A stretch of DNA of 64,000 bases from Streptomyces sp. NBS 14/10 (GCF_002224125.1 NZ_NCSM01000014.1:880871-944870), one strand, 5' to 3'; positions 50,762 to 61,310 are shown, counted from the first letter of the stretch. The notes: a model not told the origin generated them from the sequence alone. Translations and numbers: made by a program.

Positions 50762-52293
50762 GCGGCAGAGTGTACGTGCCCCCGAGACCCCCGTCCCGGC
50801 GGGGTCTGTGGGCCGTGGTGGCCCTGGCCGTCGTCACCTGCCTCGTGCTGGCGGGCATGTGGTGGCTCCGCGACTCAGGGCCCGCGCGCTGTGCCGAGGG
50901 GGTCTGGAAGCGGGGGCCGGGCGGGGAGTGCGTCGGGGTGAGCGACGGCTCGTACGTCTTCAGCCCCGAGCTCAAGGAGGTCACCGGGAAGATCCGCGCC
51001 GAGAACCGCAGGGTGGAGGAGTCGGGCGACCCCTGGGTCACGATCGCCTACACCGAGTCCATGACGAGCAGAAAGAGCGGGCCGCGCGCGAACGACCGCG
51101 GGCCCGAGGTGGTCCGCGAGGCCATCGAGGGCGCGTATCTGGCGCAGCGCGAGCTCAACGACGCCGAAAGCGGCCACGGCCGTACCCCGCAGCTCAAGCT
51201 GCTGCTCGCCAACAGCGGACAGGGCGGCGAGCAGTGGCGGCCGCTCGTGGACCAGCTGATCGGAATGTCGAAGGACGAGAAACTGGTGGGGGTCGCAGGC
51301 TTCGGGCAGAGCCTGGAGACCACGAAGTCCGCCGTGGACGCGCTGCGCAAGGCGGAGATCCCGATGGTCGGCGCGACGGTCGCGGCCGACGGGCTGTCCA
51401 CCGAGAAGCCGGTGTTCTTCCGGGTGTCCTCGCCCAACCGGGACCAGACCGCCATCGCCGCCAAATACCTGAAGGGCCGACAGGACGACGACCCTCGCTA
51501 CCGGGTCGAGGTCGTCAAGGACATCAAGCACGACGACTCGTACAACGAGACCCTTGACCAGGACTTCGACCGGGCGCGGCGCGCCGAGGGGGTGAAGCTG
51601 GTGACCGGGGAGGGGCACTCCTTCGTCTCCGGCAGCACTTCGACCGAAACCGCCCTCGCCTCGATCGCCGAGACCATCTGCCTCCCGGAACGGTCGATCA
51701 AGGCCGTCTACTTCGCGGGCCGCGGACGGGAGCTGAAGTACTTCCTCCAGGCCCTGACGGCGCCCGGCAGGCGGTGCGATCTCACGGTGCTCTCCGGCTC
51801 CAGCGCGATAGGGGTCTTCTTCGACCCCACGGCGAAGGACGGGCTCGCGGTCGCCGGTGACGTGCTCACCCGCTGGAAGCACAGCCGCATCAAGGTCCTC
51901 TACACCGCCTACGCCCACCCCGACGCCGTGGCGAAGATCTATCCGCGCCGCGGCGAGAACCCCTACCCCGCCTTCCGGAAGGCGTACCACGACGCCGGAT
52001 TCGGCGGCGACCAGGAACTGCAGAACGGCCAGGCCATGATGGGGCACGACGCGGTGCTCTGCCTGGGCAAGGCCGCCCGCCTGGCGGAGGCTCCGCAGGG
52101 GAAGGAAGCGGTGGACGCGGCGGGCGTGCGGAACATGCTGCTGCAGATCGGGAAGCGGTCCGAGCTGCCCGGCCTCAGCGGGCTGATCGCCTTCGACGAG
52201 CGGGGGAACCCGAAGGGCAAACCCATGGCCCTGGTGGAGCTCAGCCCCGCCGAGGGCGCCCACTACGTGTACCGCGGCACCGTGTCCCCGTAG
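50758..52293 (+). CDS. Membrane-tethered periplasmic-binding-protein-like receptor
   Basis: A 511-residue protein with one N-terminal transmembrane helix (about 18-37, GLWAVVALAVVTCLVLAGMWW) and no lipobox cleavage motif. A type I periplasmic-binding fold of the branched-amino-acid receptor class follows: VTIAYTES near the start, LLLANSGQGGEQWRPLVDQLIG, VGVAGFGQSLETTKSAVDAL, VYFAGRGRELKYFLQAL and AMMGHDAVLCL. No ABC permease is present. Its partner is the upstream ATPase, to which it is translationally coupled. It may sense small molecules and report through the ATPase (inference). Confidence 0.85.
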   Translation: MSGRVYVPPRPPSRRGLWAVVALAVVTCLVLAGMWWLRDSGPARCAEGVWKRGPGGECVGVSDGSYVFSPELKEVTGKIRAENRRVEESGDPWVTIAYTESMTSRKSGPRANDRGPEVVREAIEGAYLAQRELNDAESGHGRTPQLKLLLANSGQGGEQWRPLVDQLIGMSKDEKLVGVAGFGQSLETTKSAVDALRKAEIPMVGATVAADGLSTEKPVFFRVSSPNRDQTAIAAKYLKGRQDDDPRYRVEVVKDIKHDDSYNETLDQDFDRARRAEGVKLVTGEGHSFVSGSTSTETALASIAETICLPERSIKAVYFAGRGRELKYFLQALTAPGRRCDLTVLSGSSAIGVFFDPTAKDGLAVAGDVLTRWKHSRIKVLYTAYAHPDAVAKIYPRRGENPYPAFRKAYHDAGFGGDQELQNGQAMMGHDAVLCLGKAARLAEAPQGKEAVDAAGVRNMLLQIGKRSELPGLSGLIAFDERGNPKGKPMALVELSPAEGAHYVYRGTVSP

Positions 52294-52335
52294 CCGTAGC
52301 CGTAGCCCTAGCCGTAGCCGTAGCCGTAGCCGTAG
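52288..52335. repeat. Eight tandem CCGTAG hexamers at a gene 3' end
   Basis: Units start at 52288 and repeat every 6 bp with one variant (CCCTAG). The first unit contains the TAG stop of the receptor gene, so each further unit repeats an in-frame stop. It is slippage-prone sequence. Confidence 0.9.
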
Positions 52336-52353
52336 CCACAGCACTGAGCGAAG

Positions 52354-52384
52354 GGGCGAGGCCCCGGCAGGAGAGGCCTCGCCC
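52354..52384. terminator. Hairpin between convergent receptor and M1 peptidase genes
   Basis: GGGCGAGGCC pairs perfectly with GGCCTCGCCC across an 11-nt loop. Confidence 0.72.
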
Positions 52385-52391
52385 AAAAGCG

Positions 52392-53897
52392 TCAGCGGCT
52401 CGCGTGGACGGTGTCCGTCGCGTGGATCGCCCGCCACGACTTCGGCCGCTCCGCCGCGCCCGCCCCCGCCGCCGCGCCCGCCCCGATCCCGTTCGCCCGC
52501 GCGGCCGGCGTGCTCGGCTTGGACGCCGTGAACAGCCAGGTGTCGAAGAGGGGCCCGAGCGGGCGGCCCGAGACCTTCTCGGCGTACGCCTCGAAGTCGC
52601 GCACCGACCCGTTCCCGTAGCGCCGCTCCGTGGGCCACCCCTTGAGGATCGCGAAGAAGTCCTCGTCGCCGACCTCGTTGCGCAGCGCCTGCAGCGCGAT
52701 CGCCCCGCGGTCGTACACCGCGGCGTGGAACTGGTTGTCCGGCCCCGGGTCGCCCGGCTTGACCGTCCAGAACGCGTCCTCGGCCGGATGCTGCGCGTAC
52801 ACATAGTCCGCGAGCTCCTGCGCCGTGCCCTCGCCCTCCTTCTCCGACCACAGCCACTGCGCGTAGCGCGCGAAGCCCTCGTTGACCCAGATGTCGCGCC
52901 AGTCCTTCACCGAGACGCTGTCGCCGTACCACTGGTGGGCCAGCTCATGGACCACCACCGAGACGTTCGAGCCGCCTCCGAACTGCCGGGGGCTGTAGAA
53001 CGGGCGGGTCTGGGTCTCCAGCGCGTAGCTCGTCCCCACATTGGGCACATAGCCGCCCAGCGCGTTGAAGGGGTAGGGGCCGAAGACCCCGCTGAGCCAG
53101 TCCGCGACCTCGGCCGTCCGCTCGACGCTCGCGCGCGCCGCGCCCGCGTTGTCGCCCAGGTCCTTGCTGTACGCGTTGATGACCGGCAGGCCGTTCGCGG
53201 TGGTGTCGGTGGTGATGTCGAACCTGCCGACGGCGAGGGTGGCGAGATAGGTGGCCTGGGGCCGGTTGGAGCGCCAGCTGTAGCGCGTCCAGCCCAGCCG
53301 TGAAGTGGTCGACTGGAGCGCGCCGTTGCTGATCGCCTGGGTCCCGTCGGGCACCGCGACCGATACGTCGTAGGTGGCCTTGTCGAGCGGGTGGTCATTG
53401 CTCGGGAACCACCACCACGCCGCCTCCGGCTCGTTCGCCGCGACCCCGCCGTCCGGGGTGCGCAGCCAGGCCGTATACCCCTTGACCTGCACCTTGGAGG
53501 GTGTGCCGCGGTAGCGCACGACGACGGTGAAGGGGCGGCCGGAGTCGAGCGGGGCGGCCGGGGTGATCTCCAGTTCATGGTCGCCGCTCGTCGTGAACGC
53601 GGCCTTCTTGCCGCCCACCAGCACCTCGCGCACCTCGAGCGCGAAGTCGAGGTTGAAGCGCGACAGGTCCTCGGTGGCGGTGGCCACGACCGTCGCCGTG
53701 CCCTCCAGCCGGTCGGTGGTCGGCTGGTAGGTCAGCCGCAGGTCGTAGTGGGAGACGTCGTACCCGCCGTTGCCGTAGTCGGGGTAGTACGAGTCCCCGA
53801 TGCCGGGCGCGCCCGGGGTGGCTTCGGCAGCCGAGGCCGGGACCGCCAGCAGCAGGCACGCGGCGGCCGCGCTCGGGACGGTGAGTCTGTGACGCAC
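52392..53897 (-). CDS. Secreted M1 family metallopeptidase (aminopeptidase N-like)
   Basis: A 501-residue exported zinc aminopeptidase. The signal peptide (VPSAAAACLLLAVPASAAEA) starts at GTG 53897, which has GGAGG 4 nt before it. The N-terminal beta domain carries WWWFPSNDHP and the catalytic domain VVHELAHQWYGD with the downstream WVNEGFARYAQ zinc Glu. It is shorter than E. coli PepN because the C-terminal helical domain is absent, as in Streptomyces secreted forms. A Gly/Ala linker precedes the end. It degrades peptides outside the cell. Confidence 0.9.
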   Translation of the reverse strand: MRHRLTVPSAAAACLLLAVPASAAEATPGAPGIGDSYYPDYGNGGYDVSHYDLRLTYQPTTDRLEGTATVVATATEDLSRFNLDFALEVREVLVGGKKAAFTTSGDHELEITPAAPLDSGRPFTVVVRYRGTPSKVQVKGYTAWLRTPDGGVAANEPEAAWWWFPSNDHPLDKATYDVSVAVPDGTQAISNGALQSTTSRLGWTRYSWRSNRPQATYLATLAVGRFDITTDTTANGLPVINAYSKDLGDNAGAARASVERTAEVADWLSGVFGPYPFNALGGYVPNVGTSYALETQTRPFYSPRQFGGGSNVSVVVHELAHQWYGDSVSVKDWRDIWVNEGFARYAQWLWSEKEGEGTAQELADYVYAQHPAEDAFWTVKPGDPGPDNQFHAAVYDRGAIALQALRNEVGDEDFFAILKGWPTERRYGNGSVRDFEAYAEKVSGRPLGPLFDTWLFTASKPSTPAARANGIGAGAAAGAGAAERPKSWRAIHATDTVHASR

Positions 53898-54081
53898 GGG
53901 TCCTCCAACTCGTCGGGGAGAACGATCACTGCAGACCCTGGGTACTCGCCGAGGACCCCTCCTGTCCATCACCCCGAGCGACACACGATCGACATCCGGT
54001 CGACATCAGCGGCCACCTCGGCCCCACAGAGATCGGAGTGCCCTCTTCTGCACGGGAGTTGACTCGCGCTACGGTCCGCCC

Positions 54082-56091
54082 GTGCTGCTCTGTATGCGGA
54101 AGCCCCGCCACGCAAGGACACGGACCGTGCTCCGACCACTGGCTGCCGCCGCGCTGGCGGCCCTCGCAGCGACATTCATACCTCCCCTCGGCACACCGGC
54201 GGCCCAGGCCGCCGAGCGGGAAAGCAGACCGATCTACTCATATGACAAAGCGATCCGCGAATCCGTATGGGTGGACACCGGACTTGACGGCGACTCGGAC
54301 GGCAGGACCGACCGGGTCGCCGTCGATATCGTGCGCCCCGGCGAACCCGCCCAGCAGGGCCGCCGGATCCCGGTGATCATGGATGCGAGCCCGTACTACT
54401 CCTGCTGCGGGCGCGGCAACGAGAGCCAGAAGAAAACCTATGACGCGGCCGGCAAGCCGGTCCTCTTCCCGCTCTTCTACGACAACTACTTCGTGCCGCG
54501 CGGCTACGCCACCGTCCTGGTCGACCTCGCCGGGACCAACCGCTCCGACGGCTGTGTGGACGTCGGCGGCCGCTCCGACGTCCAGTCCGCCAAGGCCGTC
54601 GTCGACTGGCTGAACGGCCGCGCCACCGGCTACACCACCCGCACCGGCACCGCGACCGTCACAGCCGACTGGTCCAACGGCGCCACCGGCATGATCGGAA
54701 AGAGCTACGACGGGACCGTCGCCAACGGCGTCGCGGCCACCGGCGTCAAGGGCCTGAAGACCATCGTGCCGATCAGCGCCATCTCCTCCTGGTACGACTA
54801 CTACTTCGCCAAGGGCGCCCCGCTCTTCGACAGCGGCCCCGACGGCCTCTCGGACGGCGTCGAGAGCGACGGCGCGCACGCGCGCTGCGCCGCCGTACAG
54901 CGGGAGCTCGTCGACGGCGCCCCGCGCAACGGCGACTGGACCGATCTGTGGACCGGGCGCGACTACGTCCCCGGCGCCGACAAGGTGCGCGCCAGCGTCT
55001 TCGCCGTCCACGGGATGCAGGACCTCAACGTCCGTACCAAACACCTCGGTCAGTGGTGGAACGCGCTCGCCGACGCCGGCGTGGAGCGGAAGATCTGGCT
55101 CTCGCAGACCGGGCACGTCGACCCCTTCGACTTCCGCCGCGCGGAGTGGGTGAGCACCCTGCACCGCTGGTTCGACCACTATCTGCTCGGCATCGACAAC
55201 GGCATCGAGCGCGAGCCCATGGCCGATGTCGAACGCGCCCCCGACCGCTGGGCCACCGACCGCTCCTGGCCACCCGCCGGCACCCGCCCGACCACGCTGC
55301 GGCCGCGCTCCGGACAGACCCCCGGCGTCGGCGTCCTGGGCACCGAACCGGCCGAGCCCGGCGCCACCGAGACGTTCACCGACGACCCGAGGCTGAGCGA
55401 GGCCGACTGGGCCGCCCGGATCGACCAGCCGACGGCCGCCAAGGCCGGATTCGCCACCGCGCCGCTGACGAAGGACCTGCGGCTCGCGGGCTCCGGCACG
55501 GTCACGGTCACCGCGACCCCCTCCACCTCCTCCGCGCATCTGTCCGCCGTCGTGGTGGACCTCGGCCCGGACACCATCCGCAACTACACCGGCGACGCCG
55601 AAGGCATCCGCACCCTCGCCGACCGGACCTGCTGGGGCAGCGGCACGGCGGGCGACAGCGGCTGCTTCAAGCGGACCGAGGCGGACACGGCGAGCGTCGG
55701 CTACACCGTCGTCAGCCGCGGCTGGGCCGACCTCGGCCACTGGGCGGACGACGGGAAGGGCCGCCCGCTGACCCCCGGCAAGCCCTACACCATCACCCTC
55801 GACCTCGCCGCCACGGACCACATCGTCCCCGCGGGCCACCGGCTGGCCCTCATCGTCGCCGGTACGGACGCGGGCCTGATCGAACCGGCGGACACCAAGC
55901 CCATGGTCACGGTCGACCTGGCCCGCATCCAGGCCCGGCTGCCCCTGACCGGCGGCGCCCCGGCGCTCGCCCGGGCCACCGCGGGCACCCCGGCCGACGC
56001 CGCCACCGCCTCGCCCGCCACCGCCTCGTCCGGCGCCACCGTGCTCAAGGGCGTCCCCGAGCCGCGCCGCCAGTCCCGGCTGCCCCGGTAA
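54082..56091 (+). CDS. Secreted Xaa-Pro dipeptidyl-peptidase (CocE/NonD family)
   Basis: A 669-residue exported serine hydrolase. A signal peptide ([19 protein letters not shown]) precedes the S15-type alpha/beta-hydrolase domain. The nucleophile elbow is GKSYDG near residue 206, an Asp lies in DFRR/HGMQDLN, and the His is probably GHVDPFD. A C-terminal jelly-roll ([24 protein letters not shown]) follows. GTG 54082 or ATG 54094 may start it. It releases Xaa-Pro dipeptides, complementing the adjacent M1 and M14 enzymes. Confidence 0.88.
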   Translation: MLLCMRKPRHARTRTVLRPLAAAALAALAATFIPPLGTPAAQAAERESRPIYSYDKAIRESVWVDTGLDGDSDGRTDRVAVDIVRPGEPAQQGRRIPVIMDASPYYSCCGRGNESQKKTYDAAGKPVLFPLFYDNYFVPRGYATVLVDLAGTNRSDGCVDVGGRSDVQSAKAVVDWLNGRATGYTTRTGTATVTADWSNGATGMIGKSYDGTVANGVAATGVKGLKTIVPISAISSWYDYYFAKGAPLFDSGPDGLSDGVESDGAHARCAAVQRELVDGAPRNGDWTDLWTGRDYVPGADKVRASVFAVHGMQDLNVRTKHLGQWWNALADAGVERKIWLSQTGHVDPFDFRRAEWVSTLHRWFDHYLLGIDNGIEREPMADVERAPDRWATDRSWPPAGTRPTTLRPRSGQTPGVGVLGTEPAEPGATETFTDDPRLSEADWAARIDQPTAAKAGFATAPLTKDLRLAGSGTVTVTATPSTSSAHLSAVVVDLGPDTIRNYTGDAEGIRTLADRTCWGSGTAGDSGCFKRTEADTASVGYTVVSRGWADLGHWADDGKGRPLTPGKPYTITLDLAATDHIVPAGHRLALIVAGTDAGLIEPADTKPMVTVDLARIQARLPLTGGAPALARATAGTPADAATASPATASSGATVLKGVPEPRRQSRLPR

Positions 56092-56137
56092 CAGACCCCC
56101 TCACCCACAGCCCCCTTACCCAAGGAGACCCCACTCC

Positions 56138-57460
56138 GTGACACCCGCGATCTCCCGCATCCCCCTGCTCCGCGCCGCGGCGGCCGGCGCCGTCGCGCTG
56201 CTGACCACGTCGTTGCTCGCCGCGCCCGCCCACGCCGGAACCTCGAAGCCCCGCACCGGCTTCGAGACCAGCGACGGCGCGCGCTGGACCACCGAGCCGG
56301 AGGAGGAGCGCTTCCTCGCCGCGGTCGACGCCGCGAGCGCGCGCGTCGCCGTCGACCGCATCGGCACCACCGCGCAGGGCCGCCCGCTGCGCCTGGTGCG
56401 GATCGGCGCGCCCGCCGCCCCGGCCCGTACCGCGAACGCCAATACGCTGCTGCTCATCTGCTCACAGCACGGCGACGAGCCGTCCGGCCGCGAGGCCTGC
56501 CTGTCCACCGTCCGCGACCTCGCCTACGCCAAGGACGCCCGGACCAGGCGCTTCCTGGAGCGCACCAACGTCCTCGTCATCCCGACCGCCAACCCCGACG
56601 GCCGCGCCGCCGACACCCGCGAGAACTCCGAGGGCGTCGACATCAACCGCGACCACATCGCCCTCAAGACCGCGGAGTCCCGCGCGACGGCCGCCGTCCT
56701 CCGCGACTGGCGGCCCGACACCGTCTACGACCTCCACGAGTACGGGGCCACCGTCCCGTACTACATGAAGGACCTGCTGGCGCTGTGGCCGCGCAACCTC
56801 AACACCGCGGACCCCGTCCACCAGGAGGCGCGTACGCTCTCCGACTCCTACGTCCGGCCGCACGCCGAGCAGGCGGGCTTCGGTACCGGCGTCTACGGCA
56901 TCTGGACCGACCCGGAAACCGGCGATCCCGTCAAACAGGTCGCGGGCGACGGCCAGGAGCGGATCCTGCGCAACACCGCCGGGGTCAAGCACTCCGTCGG
57001 CCTGCTCGTCGAGACGCGCGTCGACCCGCTCACCGACGCCGAGAAGGCCGACCCCGCGGTCAACAACCGGCGCCGGGTGGGCTCCCAACTCGCCGCGCTC
57101 GACGGCGCCTTCGCCTTCACCGGCGAGCGGCGCGGGCGTATCGAGGCCGCCACCACCCGCGCCCGGCTGACCGGCTACGCCGACCGCGGCCCGGTCTACC
57201 TCGGCGGCGGCGACAACGACCCGGCGGGCCCGGAGGAAACCCTCGCCGACCCGCCGTGCGGCTATCTGCTCGACGCCGGACAGTACGCGCAGGTGAAGGA
57301 CGAGCTCGCGCTGCACGGCGTCACAGCGCGCCCCCTGCACGGCGGCGCGGACGGCGCCTTCGTAACGCTGCGCCAGTCGCTGCGCGCGCTGGTGCCGCTG
57401 CTCCTCGATGGCCGCGCCACCTACCACCTGACCGAGGGGCGGCCGGTCAACAGCTGCTGA
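56138..57460 (+). CDS. Secreted M14 zinc carboxypeptidase
   Basis: A 440-residue exported peptidase. Signal peptide ([21 protein letters not shown]). The zinc motif is [11 protein letters not shown] (H-x2-E) with the third ligand in VYDLHEYG, the substrate Arg/Asn in GVDINRDH and the catalytic Glu in [11 protein letters not shown] 56138 follows AAGGAG. It lies 46 bp after the X-Pro peptidase on the same strand, so co-expression is likely. Its 3' end overlaps the convergent oxidase gene by 14 bp. Confidence 0.9.
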   Translation: MTPAISRIPLLRAAAAGAVALLTTSLLAAPAHAGTSKPRTGFETSDGARWTTEPEEERFLAAVDAASARVAVDRIGTTAQGRPLRLVRIGAPAAPARTANANTLLLICSQHGDEPSGREACLSTVRDLAYAKDARTRRFLERTNVLVIPTANPDGRAADTRENSEGVDINRDHIALKTAESRATAAVLRDWRPDTVYDLHEYGATVPYYMKDLLALWPRNLNTADPVHQEARTLSDSYVRPHAEQAGFGTGVYGIWTDPETGDPVKQVAGDGQERILRNTAGVKHSVGLLVETRVDPLTDAEKADPAVNNRRRVGSQLAALDGAFAFTGERRGRIEAATTRARLTGYADRGPVYLGGGDNDPAGPEETLADPPCGYLLDAGQYAQVKDELALHGVTARPLHGGADGAFVTLRQSLRALVPLLLDGRATYHLTEGRPVNSC

Positions 57461-58403
57461 CCAGTTCGGCCGCTTCCTCCGCACAGCCCCAGGCGACGGT
57501 GACACCCGCCCCGCCGTGCCCGTAGTTGTGGACGAGGCGAACGCCGCCCACCGCGGTGTCCGCCTCAAGACGCACCCGGGACCGGGCCGGGCGCAGCCCC
57601 ACCCGGTGCCCGATGACGCGCGCGTCCGCCAGCGAGGGGTGGACGCGCGCGCAGCGGGCCACGATGGCCTCGGCCGTCGCCGGGTCGGGCGTCGGATCCC
57701 AGACATCCTCCCGGGCGGTGCCGCCGAGGATCACCCCGTACGGCTGGGGCAGTACGTACAGGGTGTCCGCCGAGCCGGGGTCGGCGGACACGAACCACTC
57801 GTCGACGCCCGGGTTCTCCACCAGCACCAACTGGCCCTGCACCGGGCGCACCTCGGCGTCCGGCACCAGGTCGCGGGCGCCGAGGCCGGTGCAGTTGACG
57901 ACGAGCGGCGCCTCCCGCGCGGCCTCGGCCAACGCGGCCACGGCGCGCTGTTCGACGGTGCCGCCCGCCGCCTCAAGACGCCGCCGCAGATACCCGAGAT
58001 AGGCCGGCATGTCGACCACCGGGACCCGCGCCCGCAGACCGTGGCCCCAGCCCTCCGGCAGCTCCTCGCGGCGCGCCGGGCGCAGCCCCGGCACCTCGGC
58101 GGCCCAGGGGCCGAGGTCCCCGAGGCCGGTGTCCGCCAGCGTCCCGTCGACCATCCGGACGCCGGTCTCCCCGGGCCGGGCGGCCAGTTCGGCGAGTACG
58201 CCGAGGGTACGCAGGGACCAGGCGCCCACCTTCTCCTCCGGCTCGACGCGGTACGGCCACCACAGCCCGCCCGCCACCGCCGAGGTGGTGTCCCCGATCG
58301 GGTCCCGGCTCCACACCGCTACCCGCCGGCCGCTCTCGGCCAGCACGATGGCACTTGTCAGCCCGATGACCCCGGCGCCGACGACTATCGCATCGCTCGT
58401 CAT
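57447..58403 (-). CDS. FAD-dependent D-amino acid oxidase
   Basis: A 318-residue flavoprotein. The dinucleotide site [17 protein letters not shown] opens the protein, [11 protein letters not shown] follows, and the DAAO signature [19 protein letters not shown] closes it. It oxidises D-amino acids to keto acids, ammonia and peroxide. It may serve to use D-residues released from peptidoglycan or peptides; this is inference from the peptidase neighbours. Confidence 0.9.
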   Translation of the reverse strand: MTSDAIVVGAGVIGLTSAIVLAESGRRVAVWSRDPIGDTTSAVAGGLWWPYRVEPEEKVGAWSLRTLGVLAELAARPGETGVRMVDGTLADTGLGDLGPWAAEVPGLRPARREELPEGWGHGLRARVPVVDMPAYLGYLRRRLEAAGGTVEQRAVAALAEAAREAPLVVNCTGLGARDLVPDAEVRPVQGQLVLVENPGVDEWFVSADPGSADTLYVLPQPYGVILGGTAREDVWDPTPDPATAEAIVARCARVHPSLADARVIGHRVGLRPARSRVRLEADTAVGGVRLVHNYGHGGAGVTVAWGCAEEAAELVSSC

Positions 58404-58509
58404 GCCCGGAGGTTACGCCCTGGGGTGCGGTATCACCGGAGCGTGCCGAGTGCGGTATCGCCGGAGCGTGCTGCGCGGTGACAGGCCCCGATATGGGAAT
58501 ACTTGGGCC

Positions 58510-59517
58510 ATGACCTCCGAGTACGCGACTTTCGGCCTCGCGCCGGCGATGCGCGCCGGCGGCGTGCTGTCCAAGGGCGCGTACCAGATACACCGCGACT
58601 TCCTGGACTTCATCGTCGACGGCAGACCGCTGCTGTCGCGCCTCGCCGACCTCGACGCGGTCTCGCCGCTCGCCGCCGACCTCGGCCCCACCATCTTCAC
58701 CGCCCAGGTGCGCGGTCTGCTGCTGGAGACCGAGGCGCCGCTGCCCGCCGACCGCCGCGTCCTCTACGGCTGCCCCGAATGCGTCGGCCTGGAGTGCGGT
58801 GTGGTCACGGCGGTCATCGAGCGCGACGGACCGGACGTCGTCTGGCGCGACTTCGCCTGGCAGACCGACGACACCCCGGACATCTACCCCGACCTCGGCC
58901 CGTACCGCTTCCACGGCGGGCAGTACCGCGCCGAGCTGGAGCGGCTGCTCGCCCTGGAGGCCCCGGCGGGGCGCCGGGTGCTGCTCGTGGGGCAGCGCGC
59001 CGCCTTCCTCGCCAAGCTCGCCGCGGCGCTGCGCACCATCGGCATCGGCGCCGAGATCTCCCGGGACGCGGCGGCCGCCCACGCCGACGAGCTGCGCGGA
59101 TACGGCGTTGTGGCATTCGGCCGGACGGTCGGCCCCGAGGAGCGCGCCGCCGTGCGCGACGCGTTCGCGGCGGCGGGCGCAGGCGCGGTCTTCGTGGCCG
59201 AGTCGGCCCCGATCGTCCCCCTCCTCGTCGCCCGGATCGAGCAGGCCCTGGACCGCTCCCCCCAGGAGCAGCGGCGGCTGGCCGGGCTCAGGGCCGAGGG
59301 CGGCGAGGCGGTGCTGGAGGTCGTCGCCCGGTGCCGGGTGCGGCTCGTCGCCCACCGCCTCGACCGGTTCGGCCGCCTCCGCACCCACGATCTGTTCGAC
59401 GGCCGGCTGGAGCCGGGCGTCCATCGCATCCCCCTGGACGCGCGGGTCGTACGGGGGGACGCCTTCGTGGTCGCCCGCACCTCCAGCACCGTCCTGGTGG
59501 CCCCGGTGGGCCGCTGA
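58510..59517 (+). CDS. Conserved actinobacterial protein of unknown function (often called oxidoreductase)
   Basis: A 335-residue soluble protein. It begins with a globular domain of GPTIFTAQVRGLL and YGCPECVGLECGVVTAVIER, followed by a WRDFAWQTDD segment and helix-rich C-terminal half with GVHRIPLDARVVRGDAF. A CPECVGLEC cysteine set could bind metal. No cofactor site is clear, so the usual oxidoreductase name is weak. ATG 58510 has GGGC upstream. The ABC-F gene follows by 62 bp on the same strand. Confidence 0.65.
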   Translation: MTSEYATFGLAPAMRAGGVLSKGAYQIHRDFLDFIVDGRPLLSRLADLDAVSPLAADLGPTIFTAQVRGLLLETEAPLPADRRVLYGCPECVGLECGVVTAVIERDGPDVVWRDFAWQTDDTPDIYPDLGPYRFHGGQYRAELERLLALEAPAGRRVLLVGQRAAFLAKLAAALRTIGIGAEISRDAAAAHADELRGYGVVAFGRTVGPEERAAVRDAFAAAGAGAVFVAESAPIVPLLVARIEQALDRSPQEQRRLAGLRAEGGEAVLEVVARCRVRLVAHRLDRFGRLRTHDLFDGRLEPGVHRIPLDARVVRGDAFVVARTSSTVLVAPVGR

Positions 59518-59579
59518 CTGGCTTCCCGGAAAACCGTGCGACGGCCGAGCGCACCGCTCCGGTTAGGATCGGCGCTCTG

Positions 59580-61217
59580 ATGACTGCCACTCTTGTCGCC
59601 AAGGACCTCGCCGCGGGCCACGGCGACCGCACCCTCTTCTCCGGCCTCGACCTGGTCGTGGCGCCCGGCGAGGTGATCGGTCTCGTCGGCGCCAACGGCG
59701 CCGGGAAGTCGACCCTCCTGCGGCTGCTGGCCGGGCTGGCCGACCCCGAGCACGGGGCCGTGCGGCTCAGCCCGCCCCATGCCACCGTGGGCCATCTGCC
59801 GCAGGAGCCCGAGCGGCGCCCGGCCGAGACCGTACGGGACTTCCTGGCCCGGCGTACGGGCGTGGCCGCCGCCCAGGCCGCGCTGGACGACGCCACCCAG
59901 GCGCTGGTCGATGGCGCGCCCGGCGCCGACGACACCTACAACACCGCCCTGGAGCGCTGGCTCGGGCTCGGCGCCGCCGACCTGGACGAGCGCGCCGACG
60001 AGGTCGCGGCCTCGCTGGGGCTCGACATCTCCCTGGACCGGCCGATGACGGCCCTGTCGGGCGGCCAGGCGGCGCGCGCCGGGCTCGCTTCGCTGCTGCT
60101 CAGCCGCTATGACGTGTTCCTGCTGGACGAGCCGACCAACGACCTGGACCTGGACGGGCTGCGCCGCCTGGAGGGCTTCGTCCAGGGGCTGCGCGCCGGC
60201 ACGGTGCTGGTCAGCCACGACCGCGAGTTCCTTGCCCGTACGGTCGACAAGGTCCTCGAACTCGACCTCGCCCAGCAGCAGGTGAACCTCTACGGCGGTG
60301 GCTACGCCGCCTATCTGGAGGAGCGCGAGACCGCCCGCCGCCATGCCCGCGAGCGCTACGAGGAGTACGCGGACACCCGCGCCGGCCTGGAGGCCCGGGG
60401 CCGCACTCAGCGCGCCTGGATGGAGAAGGGCGTCAAGAACGCCCGCCGCAAGGCCACCGACGGCGACAAGCTCGGGCGGAGCGCCCGGGTCGAGTCCACC
60501 GAGAAGCAGGCCGCCAAGGCGCGCCAGACCGACCGGATGATCGAGCGTCTCGAGGTGGTCGAGGAGCCGCGCAAGGAGTGGGAGCTGCGGATGGAGATCG
60601 CCGCCGCGCCGCGCTCGGGCGCGGTGGTGGCGACCTTGCGCGACGCCCAGGTGCGGCGCGGCGAGTTCCACTTCGGCCCCGTCGACCTGCAGATCGACTG
60701 GGCGGACCGGGTCGCGGTCACCGGAGCGAACGGCTCGGGCAAGTCCACGCTGTTGGCCGCGCTCCTCGGCCGCCTTCCGCTGGACGCGGGCGCGGCGGCG
60801 CTCGGTCCTGGCGTGGTGGTCGGCGAGATCGACCAGGCGCGCGCCCTGTTCTTCGGCGGCGAATCGCTGCTGGACGCCTTCGGCGCGGCCGTACCGGAGC
60901 TGCCGGCGGCGGAGGTGCGTACGCTGCTGGCCAAGTTCGGCCTCAAGGCGGACCATGTGCTGCGGTCCGCGGCCACTCTGTCCCCGGGTGAACGAACCCG
61001 TGCGGCGCTCGCCCTGCTCCAGGCCCGCGGAGTCAACCTGCTCGTCCTGGACGAGCCCACCAACCACCTGGACCTGCCCGCCATCGAGCAACTGGAGTCC
61101 GCGCTTGCCTCCTACACCGGCACGCTCCTGTTGGTCACCCACGACCGCCGGATGCTCGACGCGGTGCACACCACCCGCCGCCTCCAGGTCGAAGCCGGCC
61201 GCGTCACCGAACTCTGA
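59580..61217 (+). CDS. ABC-F family ATPase
   Basis: A 545-residue soluble twin ATPase. Walker A motifs GANGAGKST and GANGSGKST, signatures LSGGQAARA and LSPGERTR, and Walker B VFLLDEPTNDLD and LLVLDEPTNHLD are all intact. The linker between the domains is rich in Arg/Lys/Glu, as in ribosome-acting ABC-F proteins. It lacks membrane helices. Antibiotic resistance versus translation factor role cannot be settled from sequence. Confidence 0.92.
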   Translation: MTATLVAKDLAAGHGDRTLFSGLDLVVAPGEVIGLVGANGAGKSTLLRLLAGLADPEHGAVRLSPPHATVGHLPQEPERRPAETVRDFLARRTGVAAAQAALDDATQALVDGAPGADDTYNTALERWLGLGAADLDERADEVAASLGLDISLDRPMTALSGGQAARAGLASLLLSRYDVFLLDEPTNDLDLDGLRRLEGFVQGLRAGTVLVSHDREFLARTVDKVLELDLAQQQVNLYGGGYAAYLEERETARRHARERYEEYADTRAGLEARGRTQRAWMEKGVKNARRKATDGDKLGRSARVESTEKQAAKARQTDRMIERLEVVEEPRKEWELRMEIAAAPRSGAVVATLRDAQVRRGEFHFGPVDLQIDWADRVAVTGANGSGKSTLLAALLGRLPLDAGAAALGPGVVVGEIDQARALFFGGESLLDAFGAAVPELPAAEVRTLLAKFGLKADHVLRSAATLSPGERTRAALALLQARGVNLLVLDEPTNHLDLPAIEQLESALASYTGTLLLVTHDRRMLDAVHTTRRLQVEAGRVTEL

Positions 61218-61240
61218 CGGAAGCACCGAACTCTGACGGA
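61205..61240. repeat. 17-bp direct duplication at gene end
   Basis: CACCGAACTCTGACGGA occurs at 61205-61221 and again at 61224-61240, separated by AG. The first copy includes the ABC-F stop codon, so slippage after the gene end is likely. Confidence 0.8.
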
Positions 61241-61241
61241 C

Positions 61242-61284
61242 CGGCCCTGTGCCGCCGCGCCCGAGGCGCCGCGGCGCAGGGCCG
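61242..61284. terminator. Hairpin between convergent ABC-F and tex genes
   Basis: CGGCCCTG with GCCGC pairs with GCGGC and CAGGGCCG; a wobble pair lies between, and the loop is 15 nt. Confidence 0.7.
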
Positions 61285-61310
61285 TCATCGCGAACCTCCC
61301 CCGGGAGGCG

